NCBI GenBank assembly: GCA_965530755.1
Contig: CBESNA010000003.1
Span: 82,350 to 146,349, forward strand
Direction: 5' to 3'
Length of the DNA stretch: 64,000 nt
Source of the DNA: SZUA-35 sp965530755
Lineage (GTDB): Bacteria > Actinomycetota > Acidimicrobiia > Acidimicrobiales > SZUA-35
Positions 1 to 7,244 of the stretch are shown here, piece by piece; the stretch's first letter is position 1, and each line of letters begins with the position of its first letter. A model generated the notes under the pieces. That model saw only the letters and a program-made list of their open reading frames with translations, did not search any database and was not told where the DNA came from. The position numbers and the translations under genes were made by a program.

Positions 1-20
1 CTGATTCGAAGGCCTCCAGC

Positions 21-656
21 GTGCCGTTCCCACGGCACCCTGCCCGATTCTTCGACGACCTCGACGCGGCAGCGACCGCCGTCGTCCGTCATCTCGACAG
101 CACAGCCGGAAGCTTTGATCGTCTCACTGCGGTGAGCGACCCGGCCCACATCACGGCCCAGGACATCGTGGCCTGCTCGATGATGGAGCATCCCGTGCCT
201 GCCGCAGCCGCAGCCTGGATCCTCAGTCCCGAAGGTGAGTGGTTGACCGCCGAGATCCTGTCTGACATCTCGCCGAACGACGAACTCTGGGGCTGCAATG
301 CCGGCGTCATCCTGCGCGCCGCCGACCTGTTCCAGCTGCTGCGATCACCGACGTCTCAAATGCCGGCCGAACACAATGATCCCGCCGTCAGCCAGGCCGT
401 GGCCACCTGCCTGCTCGCAGCCAAACGACCGCGGCTGGTGCCCATCGACGACCGTCAGATCCGCCACTCGCTCAAGTATCCGAAGAACACGCTGTGGTTC
501 CGTCGCTGGAAGGACGTGATGGACGATGAGCTCCTCGGGCTTGCCAGGACCGCCCGCCATCTCGCCGGCGAGGAACACGCCGCTGCGGTGAACCTCAGTG
601 AGCTGCGTGTCCTCGACATCGTGGTGCGGGGCCGCGCCAAAGATCGCCGCCGCTGA
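21..656 (+). CDS. hypothetical protein, DUF6308-like
   Basis: A 211-residue soluble protein read from a GTG at the window edge. No signal peptide or membrane segment is visible. The overall pattern, with a central helical part and a conserved stretch near residues 130-165 (KRPRLVPIDDRQIRHSLKYP), resembles the uncharacterised actinobacterial DUF6308 family; I assign this from memory of the family, not from a search. It ends ten bases before the convergent aquaporin gene, so it is not in that operon. The true start could lie further upstream, outside the window. Function unknown. Confidence 0.55.
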   Translation: MPFPRHPARFFDDLDAAATAVVRHLDSTAGSFDRLTAVSDPAHITAQDIVACSMMEHPVPAAAAAWILSPEGEWLTAEILSDISPNDELWGCNAGVILRAADLFQLLRSPTSQMPAEHNDPAVSQAVATCLLAAKRPRLVPIDDRQIRHSLKYPKNTLWFRRWKDVMDDELLGLARTARHLAGEEHAAAVNLSELRVLDIVVRGRAKDRRR

Positions 657-665
657 CCCGTCTGG

Positions 666-1436
666 TCAGTCGCCGTCGACGAGGTCGGAGACTGCATCGC
701 GGATCTCGTCGAGCGGGGTGTCGACCAGCACCGTGTCCTCGAGCGAGTCGTCGTCGACCATCAGCCAGGCAAGCACACCGAGGACCGCCCCGATCATGGG
801 GAAGACGAAGAAGGCCCAGAGCTGGGTGATGGCGGCGTCACCGGCGAAGATCGCCATTCCGAAGCTCCGAGCTGGATTCACCGATGTGTTGTCGATGGGG
901 ATGCTGACCAGGTGAATCACGGTCAGCGTGAGGCCGATGGTGAGGCCGCTTGCCGCCCTCGGGAATCCCTGGTTCGTGGTGGAGAGCACGACGAACATGA
1001 GAACGGCGGTGAGCACCACTTCGGCGATCATCATCGACCCGAAGGCGTAGAACCCGTTGTCGACGCCCCAGAGATTCACGGCGAAGTTGGTCGTGTCGGC
1101 GTCGAAGCCGCCGAGATTGCCACGGGCCATGAGCAGGATGACCAGGCCACCGAAGCTGGCTCCAAGGAGCTGAGCCATCCAGTAGATGGGAACGAGCGCC
1201 CCGTCGATCTTGCGCATCACGGCCATACCAAGCGTGACCGCTGGGTTGATGTGGCAACCCGAGACCGGGCCGACGGCGTAGACGGCAACCATCAGCGCCA
1301 GCCCGAAACCTAGTGCGACGCCGAGGATCCCGACGCCCCCCTCACGAGTTGCCAGAACGGCGGTGCCGGGACCACCGAGCATCAGGATGAAGGTGCCAAC
1401 GAACTCGGCGGCAAAGATTCGACCATTGGTCATCAT
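666..1436 (-). CDS. aqpZ: MIP-family aquaporin (AqpZ-like)
   Basis: A 256-residue membrane protein of the major intrinsic protein family, which lets water (or small neutral solutes) cross the inner membrane. Both hallmark Asn-Pro-Ala boxes are present, at about residues 64-66 (HINPAVT) and 187-189 (VNPARS), one in each half of the six-helix fold. The HINPAVT context and the short loops look like water-selective AqpZ rather than GlpF, but selectivity is inferred. The start is the ATG at 1436 because AAGGAG lies five bases upstream; an ATG directly after it is equally possible, and a longer upstream reading has no ribosome binding site. The C-terminus is acidic (many D/E), as in several actinobacterial homologues. 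It is divergent from the phospholipase-D-type gene. Confidence 0.9.
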   Translation of the reverse strand: MMTNGRIFAAEFVGTFILMLGGPGTAVLATREGGVGILGVALGFGLALMVAVYAVGPVSGCHINPAVTLGMAVMRKIDGALVPIYWMAQLLGASFGGLVILLMARGNLGGFDADTTNFAVNLWGVDNGFYAFGSMMIAEVVLTAVLMFVVLSTTNQGFPRAASGLTIGLTLTVIHLVSIPIDNTSVNPARSFGMAIFAGDAAITQLWAFFVFPMIGAVLGVLAWLMVDDDSLEDTVLVDTPLDEIRDAVSDLVDGD

Positions 1437-1597
1437 AAATACTCCTTGGATTCGATCGACGGCGGCGAGGCACACATCGACTGCCGCAGTTCAGCACAGT
1501 GCGCGGCGCTCGACAGGCTCTCGCACACATCAATCACTCGGAACCGGTTCAGCCGGCCGGCCCAGTCGGATCTCCGGCGGCAGCGGTGGGACGGGCC

Positions 1598-1610
1598 TAG
1601 CCTCGGACTG
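1598..1610 (+). promoter_or_regulatory. -10 box TAGCCT for a leaderless start
   Basis: TAGCCT at 1598-1603 is followed by seven bases and then the ATG at 1611. No ribosome binding site is present. This is the spacing expected if transcription begins at the start codon. Confidence 0.6.
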
Positions 1611-2783
1611 ATGGACACGAGATCGCCAGCATCGTGGCGCCGCCGCCTCGAGCTCCTCCTCGGCATACCGGCGAGCGACGGCAACCTCGTCGAGGTGCTT
1701 CGCAACGGTGATGAGATCTTCGCTGCCATGCTCGGCGCGATTCACGCCGCCGAGCGTTCGATCGACATGGTGACCTTCGTGTTCTGGCGAGGCGACATCA
1801 CGCAGGCATTCACCGACGCCCTCAGCGAGCGGGCACGCTCCGGCGTGCGTGTGCGGCTGCTGCTCGACACCTTCGGGTCCCGGCACATCGCCGCAGACCA
1901 GGTGGCGAAGATGCGGAGTGCGGGTGTCGACCTGCGCTGGTTCCGGCCGATCGAAGCCGCTGAGGGCAAACGCCTCACAAGGGTGAATCGCCGGACGCAT
2001 CGCAAAGTCCTGGTATGTGATGAGCGCACGGGCTTCACCGGCGGCGTTGGTATCGCGCAGGAGTGGACCGGCACCGCGTCGAATCCATCGGAGTGGCGCG
2101 ACACCCACTTCCGGGTGGTCGGCCCGGCGGTCGACGGCCTCCACGGTGGTTTCATCGACAACTGGCTGGAGACCGGCCCGCTCCAGATCGACGAGATGTT
2201 CGACCACTTCCCGAACCAGCCGGCCGCCGGCACCTCGACCGTGCAGGTCATTCGCGGAGCGGCGGAGGCCGGCAGCAACGACATCGCCAACCTGTTCGAG
2301 ATCCTCTTTCGCGAGGCGGAACGACACATCCGCATCACCACGGCGTACTTCAACCCTGACCACGAGGTGGCAGCGATGCTCGTCGACGCTGCTCACCGAG
2401 GCGTCGAGGTGGATGTCCTGGTGCCGGGCCGCCACGCCGACAAACGCTTCGTGCAGATCGTCGGCGAGGCACGCTACGCCCAGCTCATGCACGCCGGGAT
2501 CAACATTCGGGTCTACGACGCCACCATGCTGCACGCCAAGATCGTCACGGTCGATGGCATCGTCGCCTCGGTCGGCTCGGCCAACATCAATCAGCGGAGC
2601 ATGCAATACGACGAGGAACTCAATCTGGTCGTCATCGACTCGGTGATCGTCGACGCACTCGACGCTGACTTCGACGCAGACGTCGCCAAGAGCACACACA
2701 TCGATCCGGACGACTGGGCAGCGCGTGGGCCGATCCAGCGGGCGGCAGAGCGGGCGATCTCGGTCGTCGCCGACCTGATCTGA
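1611..2783 (+). CDS. phospholipase D / cardiolipin synthase family protein
   Basis: A 390-residue phosphatidyltransferase-type enzyme with two HKD motifs, H130-x-K132-x4-D137 (THRKVLVCDE) and H308-x-K310-x4-D315 (HAKIVTVDG), the latter followed by the family's GSANINQRS stretch. Two such motifs form one active site in the phospholipase D superfamily; cardiolipin synthases join two phosphatidylglycerol molecules. Unlike ClsA-type enzymes it lacks obvious N-terminal membrane helices, so a ClsB/ClsC-like or general phosphodiesterase role is equally likely. The ATG at 1611 was chosen over an upstream in-frame ATG at 1446 because homology-like sequence begins only after it and a -10 box sits directly before it. 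The next gene starts 17 bases downstream but has its own -10 box. Confidence 0.85.
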   Translation: MDTRSPASWRRRLELLLGIPASDGNLVEVLRNGDEIFAAMLGAIHAAERSIDMVTFVFWRGDITQAFTDALSERARSGVRVRLLLDTFGSRHIAADQVAKMRSAGVDLRWFRPIEAAEGKRLTRVNRRTHRKVLVCDERTGFTGGVGIAQEWTGTASNPSEWRDTHFRVVGPAVDGLHGGFIDNWLETGPLQIDEMFDHFPNQPAAGTSTVQVIRGAAEAGSNDIANLFEILFREAERHIRITTAYFNPDHEVAAMLVDAAHRGVEVDVLVPGRHADKRFVQIVGEARYAQLMHAGINIRVYDATMLHAKIVTVDGIVASVGSANINQRSMQYDEELNLVVIDSVIVDALDADFDADVAKSTHIDPDDWAARGPIQRAAERAISVVADLI

Positions 2784-2788
2784 CTCCG

Positions 2789-2800
2789 TAGCCTCCACGA
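2789..2800 (+). promoter_or_regulatory. -10 box TAGCCT for a leaderless start
   Basis: TAGCCT at 2789-2794, then six bases, then the GTG start at 2801, within the short gap after the previous gene. No Shine-Dalgarno sequence is seen. Confidence 0.6.
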
Positions 2801-4051
2801 GTGCCCGAGATGAAGCCCCTGATCGATCAACGTCGAGCAGACTCACGCCACAGCGAGCGAGCCACCACGGGGTATCTCGCCTTCCTCGGAATCCTGCTGG
2901 CGTTCGGGATAGATGTCGCCCTTCCGGCGTTCGACGACATCGAGGCCGACCTCACGACAGGCGGCTCATCGGTGTCGCTGATCGGCACGCTGTATTTCCT
3001 CGGGATGGCTGCCGGCCAGCTCATCTACGGCCCCATTGCCGATCGCTTCGGGAGGCGACCCGCCCTCGTCTTCGGGCTCACGCTCTACGCGGCCGGCGCC
3101 TTCGCCTCTGCGCTCGCACCGTCGTTCGGCTTCCTGCTGGGATCCAGACTGCTCTGGGGACTCGGTGCTGCGGCTCCCGCTGCCTTGCGGACCGCCATCG
3201 CCCGCGACCTCTTCGAGGGCGATCAGATGGCGAGGATCGTCACTGCGGTCACGGCCGTATTCATGATCGGACCCATCTTCGTCCCGATCGTCGGGCAGGC
3301 GATCCTGACGATCGCCCCGTGGCCAACCGTCTTCCTGGCCGCCATGTTGCTGGCACTGATCGCCATGGCCTGGACCGTCTGGTTCGGCGAGTCGTTGGCA
3401 CCCGAACACCAACGTCCACTTCGAGCACGGCCGCTGATCGAGGCCGGCCGCACCGTGATCCGCACGCGGCCGACCATCGGCCACATCGCAGCCCAGACGT
3501 TCTCCGGCGCAGCGTTCTTCTCCTTCCTCGGCAGCTCCCAGCCGATCATCGATCGCATCTACGGCCGCGAAGAACAGTTCGCACTCTTCTTCGGCAGCGG
3601 CGGCGTCCTCATGGTGCTCGCGCTTCTCCTGAACAATCGGATGATCGGCCTCCGCGGTGCCCGCAGGATGGCCCTCGCGAACTCCACCTTGCTGGTCGTG
3701 GTCACTGGCGTCGGCTTGATCATCACCCTCGGAGCCGACGGTCGACCATCGATCTGGGTCTGGTTCGTTTCAGTGGCCCTGGCCAACGCGGTCATCACGA
3801 CGATGACACCGATGTGCTCGGCGCTCGCCCTCCAACCGATGGGAGCACTGGCGGGAACGGCCTCGTCGATTCTGGGGGTGCTCACCCTGGCCGTGGGCGC
3901 GCTCCTCGCCGCGATCATCGACTCTCGTATCGACACGACGGTGACGCCGATGTCGGTTGGTTACTTCGTGTTCGCCGCTCTGGCCCTAGCCTCGCTGCGC
4001 TGGGCCGGCGACCCGGCCGAGGCTGAGCGTTCTCCACTTGTTCAGGTCTGA
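2801..4051 (+). CDS. MFS drug-efflux transporter, Bcr/CflA type
   Basis: A 416-residue, twelve-helix major facilitator. The loop between helices 2 and 3 carries the MFS motif A (GPIADRFGRRPALV, near residues 70-83), and the N-terminal helix with its DVALPAF segment is typical of the Bcr/CflA proton-driven multidrug exporters (bicyclomycin, chloramphenicol types). The substrate cannot be told from sequence. The GTG at 2801 is fixed by the preceding -10 box. The next gene follows after 73 bases and is unrelated in function. Confidence 0.85.
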   Translation: MPEMKPLIDQRRADSRHSERATTGYLAFLGILLAFGIDVALPAFDDIEADLTTGGSSVSLIGTLYFLGMAAGQLIYGPIADRFGRRPALVFGLTLYAAGAFASALAPSFGFLLGSRLLWGLGAAAPAALRTAIARDLFEGDQMARIVTAVTAVFMIGPIFVPIVGQAILTIAPWPTVFLAAMLLALIAMAWTVWFGESLAPEHQRPLRARPLIEAGRTVIRTRPTIGHIAAQTFSGAAFFSFLGSSQPIIDRIYGREEQFALFFGSGGVLMVLALLLNNRMIGLRGARRMALANSTLLVVVTGVGLIITLGADGRPSIWVWFVSVALANAVITTMTPMCSALALQPMGALAGTASSILGVLTLAVGALLAAIIDSRIDTTVTPMSVGYFVFAALALASLRWAGDPAEAERSPLVQV

Positions 4052-4124
4052 TCGGGAAGCGATCCGACCACTCCCCCGTTCCACCTTGCACGTGCGTCAC
4101 ACTCGCGCCGAGCCCAGGGGGACC

Positions 4125-4844
4125 ATGACCACCAGCATCGATCCAGACGAACACCTCGAAGAGGCGGCGCCCGCCGCCCGGCTGAAGCACCCTCGGGCCG
4201 TGCGCTGGATGCACTGGATCAACTTCCCGCTGCTGATCGTGATGATCTGGTCGGGCTATCGCATCTACTGGGCCGATCTGCGCGACCCGTTCGTCCTCGG
4301 CGTGGGCGACTACTCGTTCTTCGAGTTCTGGCCGACATGGGTCAACGAGAAGCTGCAGCTGGAGAGTCGCCTCGCTCGCGGGATGGCCTTCCACTTCAGC
4401 TTCGCCTGGCTCTTCACCCTGAACGGGATCGCCTATGCCATCTACACGTGGCGAAGCGGTGAGTGGCGCCAGATCGTCCCCGAGCGGGGAACCGTTCGCG
4501 ACAGCATCCAGGTCTTCCTCCGCGACCTGGGCATCGGCCGGTCGAAACCGCTCCCACCGCAGGCCCGCTACAACGGCGCCCAGCGGCTCACCTACTCCAT
4601 GATCCTCCTTCTCGGCGGCGTGGAGGTGCTCACCGGGCTGGCGATCTACAAGCCGACGCAGCTCTCGCCCCTCACCTCATTGTTCGGCGGCTACGAATCA
4701 GCCCGCTTCATCCACTTCGCGATCACGATCGTCTTCATCGTGTTCTTCGCGGTCCACCTCATCCAGGTGGGGAGAGCAGGGTGGTCGAACTTCACGAGCA
4801 TGATCACCGGCTACGAACGACAGGAAGGAAACAGACATGGCTGA
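4125..4844 (+). CDS. cytochrome b561-type membrane haem subunit
   Basis: A 239-residue integral membrane protein with four predicted helices (about residues 30-50, 88-110, 165-185 and 198-222). Histidines lie in helix 1 (WMHWINF), helix 2 (AFHFSFAW) and helix 4 (FIHF and FAVHLIQV), the layout of di-haem b561/FdnI-like quinol cytochromes. It overlaps the following molybdopterin oxidoreductase gene by eight bases, so it very probably exchanges electrons between the quinone pool and that periplasmic enzyme, comparable in logic to YedYZ but with a different cytochrome. The ATG at 4125 has a G-rich Shine-Dalgarno (AGGGGG) just upstream; the longer reading from 4038 lacks one. Confidence 0.85.
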   Translation: MTTSIDPDEHLEEAAPAARLKHPRAVRWMHWINFPLLIVMIWSGYRIYWADLRDPFVLGVGDYSFFEFWPTWVNEKLQLESRLARGMAFHFSFAWLFTLNGIAYAIYTWRSGEWRQIVPERGTVRDSIQVFLRDLGIGRSKPLPPQARYNGAQRLTYSMILLLGGVEVLTGLAIYKPTQLSPLTSLFGGYESARFIHFAITIVFIVFFAVHLIQVGRAGWSNFTSMITGYERQEGNRHG

Positions 4845-5631
4845 GACCAACGACCAACGGGCCGCACGTTACGCCGACCTCGAAGCGTCGTATCCGACGA
4901 TTTCCCAGGCCGACTACCGGCGGCGCTCACGTCGCTCCGTCTTGACCGGTGGTGCAGCAGCACTCGCCGGATTCGCCGGGTGGCGATGGATCCAGAACGC
5001 GCCTGCGGATGGCAGAATTCCGGCACCACTTCGCGATGTCCATGAAGCGAACGAGTCGCTCTGGCGAGCACTGTTCCGGGGAGACAAGCTGGCGCCGACG
5101 TTCGATCGCGGCGATTCCTCGATGCTCCGGGTCAACGGTCGACGAGGCATCGGGGAGGAGATCGATCTCGCTACCTGGTCGATGTCGGTCCGCACCGAAG
5201 GCCAGGAAATCGCGACCCACACCCTCGACGACATCACCGGACTTCCGAAGCAAGAGATGACGGTCGAACACAAATGCGTCGAAGGCTGGAGCCATGTGGT
5301 CACATGGGGCGGCGTCCGCTTCACCGACTTCCTCGAGGCCCATCATGCCGAGCGGCTCAGCTCACCTTCCGAGTTCGTCAGCCTGGAGACACCTGACCGC
5401 GGCTTCTATGTCGGGCTGGAGTGGGCGGCGATGATGCACCCCCAGACACTCCTCGCATTCGAGCTCCAAGGAGAAGCGCTTGACCAGGAACACGGAGCGC
5501 CCCTTCGACTCGTGACCCCGTTGAAGTACGGCATCAAGCAACTCAAACGCATCGGCGTCATCGAGTTCACCGACACGCGGCCGGCTGACTTCTGGGGCGA
5601 GCGAGGTTACGACTGGTACGCAGGCCTCTGA
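4837..5631 (+). CDS. Tat-exported molybdopterin oxidoreductase (sulfite oxidase / MsrP-like)
   Basis: A 264-residue protein with a twin-arginine signal (SRRSVLTGG, residues 31-39) and one hydrophobic stretch, so it acts outside the membrane, perhaps anchored. The rest resembles the molybdopterin-binding domain of the sulfite oxidase/YedY superfamily. The cysteine in HKCVEGW (C147) is placed like the single cysteine ligand of molybdenum in that family. It is short and lacks the dimerisation domain of true sulfite oxidases, as in MsrP-type enzymes. Its partner is the b-type cytochrome directly upstream. The substrate (sulfite, methionine sulfoxide or other) is not determined. Confidence 0.8.
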   Translation: MAETNDQRAARYADLEASYPTISQADYRRRSRRSVLTGGAAALAGFAGWRWIQNAPADGRIPAPLRDVHEANESLWRALFRGDKLAPTFDRGDSSMLRVNGRRGIGEEIDLATWSMSVRTEGQEIATHTLDDITGLPKQEMTVEHKCVEGWSHVVTWGGVRFTDFLEAHHAERLSSPSEFVSLETPDRGFYVGLEWAAMMHPQTLLAFELQGEALDQEHGAPLRLVTPLKYGIKQLKRIGVIEFTDTRPADFWGERGYDWYAGL

Positions 5632-5671
5632 TCGGTCGACGAAGGACGGCCGAACCGCCGGAGATGTTCGG

Positions 5672-6469
5672 TCAGACCCGAGCGTCGGCAGCGGCGTCGA
5701 TGATCGATTCGTCGGTCGCCGACTCGAACACGACCTGCGACGTCTCACCATCGCGGCCGAGCTTCGATGGTTCGACCAACACGCCGATCTTCCACGTCTG
5801 GTCGTAGCCCAACGTCGTGCCGTGGTTCACATTGCGTCGATGGCGAAGGATCTGCGATACGAGGTTCGTCACCCGGATGCGGGCTGCATCCTTGGATTCC
5901 GGCGAGTCCACCATCTCGATCTCTCGGAGACCGAAGGCCTCCATGCCAGACGTCGATGCCGTGACAGAGCCGTCGCGACCCTTGCCGACGACGATGTCGA
6001 CCCAGAGATCGAGAGGAAGACTCGGGAACGCCGAAGCCTTCTCCATGAAAGCCCTGCGGCTGATGAGGTGCGGCGTCGCCGGCCAGTACACGCCGAGCGC
6101 GTCCGGAGCGGCAGCGAGGGCAGACGACGTGATCTTCGTCGCCAGTGAGAACAGGTCCGTCGCACGACGATTGTCGATGTCGACCGAGATCACCATGTGC
6201 GACTGGTGGCGCATGAGTCCATTGATCGAGCCGGGCCACAGCTTGTCGGCCACCCGCCGCTCCGGGAAGTCTTCGTAGTCGATCGGCGACGCGACGTTGA
6301 CCATCAGAATCGCCGCTTCGCCAAGAGCGAACCCGACTTCGTGATCGCCTCGCACGAGATTCTGCAGGTTGCCGATCTCGGGCCAGCGCCATCCCAGATC
6401 GTTCACCAACAGCTTTCCGTCGATGTTCGGCAAACCCTCGAACAACACCAGAGCCTGTACCTCTGCCAC
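5672..6469 (-). CDS. DUF4261 domain protein
   Basis: A 265-residue soluble protein. The order of an N-terminal core (residues 1-110), a middle WPATPHLISRRAFMEKA segment and the MEAFGLREIEM stretch near residue 180 fits the DUF4261 family, which has no known function. The GTG at 6469 has an AGGTGAGGA Shine-Dalgarno seven bases upstream. It converges with the molybdoenzyme gene and stands alone, followed upstream by the separately placed trmL. I know of no experimentally supported role. Confidence 0.65.
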   Translation of the reverse strand: MAEVQALVLFEGLPNIDGKLLVNDLGWRWPEIGNLQNLVRGDHEVGFALGEAAILMVNVASPIDYEDFPERRVADKLWPGSINGLMRHQSHMVISVDIDNRRATDLFSLATKITSSALAAAPDALGVYWPATPHLISRRAFMEKASAFPSLPLDLWVDIVVGKGRDGSVTASTSGMEAFGLREIEMVDSPESKDAARIRVTNLVSQILRHRRNVNHGTTLGYDQTWKIGVLVEPSKLGRDGETSQVVFESATDESIIDAAADARV

Positions 6470-6595
6470 GCGGTCATCCTCACCTTCGAGATCGATGGGC
6501 CGGATGTCCTGTCGGCGAAGCCGCGGAACACCGGTCTGCTTGACCTATCGGCAGCACTCCGGTGGAGGTTGAGTACCCACAGTCGCAAACGCAGA

Positions 6596-7171
6596 TCAAC
6601 GATCGAACGGTGGATCTCCTGGCCGTTCACTCGTGAGACCGTGGCCCGCCACCGGTGACCCGCCGGCTCCTGAGAACCCGGATTGGCGCCACGCCTCGAA
6701 CACGACGACCGCCACCGCGTTGGCCAGGTTCAGGCTTCGATTTCCGTCTCGCATCGGAATCCGGAGGCGATGGCCAGACGGCATCGAGGCCAGGATCTCC
6801 CCACTCAGGCCGTGACGTTCCGGCCCGAACACGACGACGTCATCGGCCAGGAAGTCAACATCGCTGTACGAGCGCTGAGCGCTCGACGTGAAGCCGAACC
6901 ACCGACCTGCGAGTTTGCTGCGAACCGAGACGAGATCGGGGTGCACGGTGACATCGGCCAGCTCGTGATAGTCGAGGCCGGCCCTGATGAGGTCGGCATC
7001 GGCCATACGAAACCCGAGGGGCTCGACGAGGTGGAGCGACGAGCCGGTGTTGGCGCACAGCCGGATGATGTTTCCCGTGTTCGGGGCGATCTCGGGGGCG
7101 ACGAGGACGACGTGCACCCATGGAGTCTGCCCGTCTGGGCCCGATCGCCCGCTTGGTGAGTCGTTCGACAC
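6596..7171 (-). CDS. trmL: tRNA (cytidine/uridine-34-2'-O)-methyltransferase TrmL
   Basis: A 191-residue SPOUT-class methyltransferase. The three family motifs are visible: IAPNTGNIIRLCANTG (about residues 28-43), the FGPERHGL segment, and the C-terminal IPM...RSLNLANAVAVVVFEAWRQ that makes the trefoil knot and binds S-adenosylmethionine. TrmL methylates the wobble ribose of tRNA-Leu isoacceptors. The size is slightly above the usual 155-160 residues because of short extra N- and C-terminal tails. The start is a GTG with no obvious Shine-Dalgarno. It is divergent from the DEAD-box helicase gene, so two RNA-related genes share one intergenic region. Confidence 0.88.
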   Translation of the reverse strand: MSNDSPSGRSGPDGQTPWVHVVLVAPEIAPNTGNIIRLCANTGSSLHLVEPLGFRMADADLIRAGLDYHELADVTVHPDLVSVRSKLAGRWFGFTSSAQRSYSDVDFLADDVVVFGPERHGLSGEILASMPSGHRLRIPMRDGNRSLNLANAVAVVVFEAWRQSGFSGAGGSPVAGHGLTSERPGDPPFDR

Positions 7172-7195
7172 GGGCAGAACGTGCTCGAAGCTCCT

Positions 7196-7201
7196 TAGGG
7201 T
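7196..7201 (+). promoter_or_regulatory. -10 box TAGGGT for the helicase gene
   Basis: TAGGGT ends one base before an in-frame ATG (7203). A transcript from this box would start after that ATG, which supports the later start at 7245 and a leader of roughly 40 bases. Confidence 0.45.
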
Positions 7202-7244
7202 GATGACACATCTACGGGCCTCTGCGGCCCCACTGGCGAGAAGA

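Noticed and set aside
7203..7244. earlier in-frame ATG (7203) as helicase start
   Set aside because: It lies one base after the -10 box, so a transcript from that box would begin after it.
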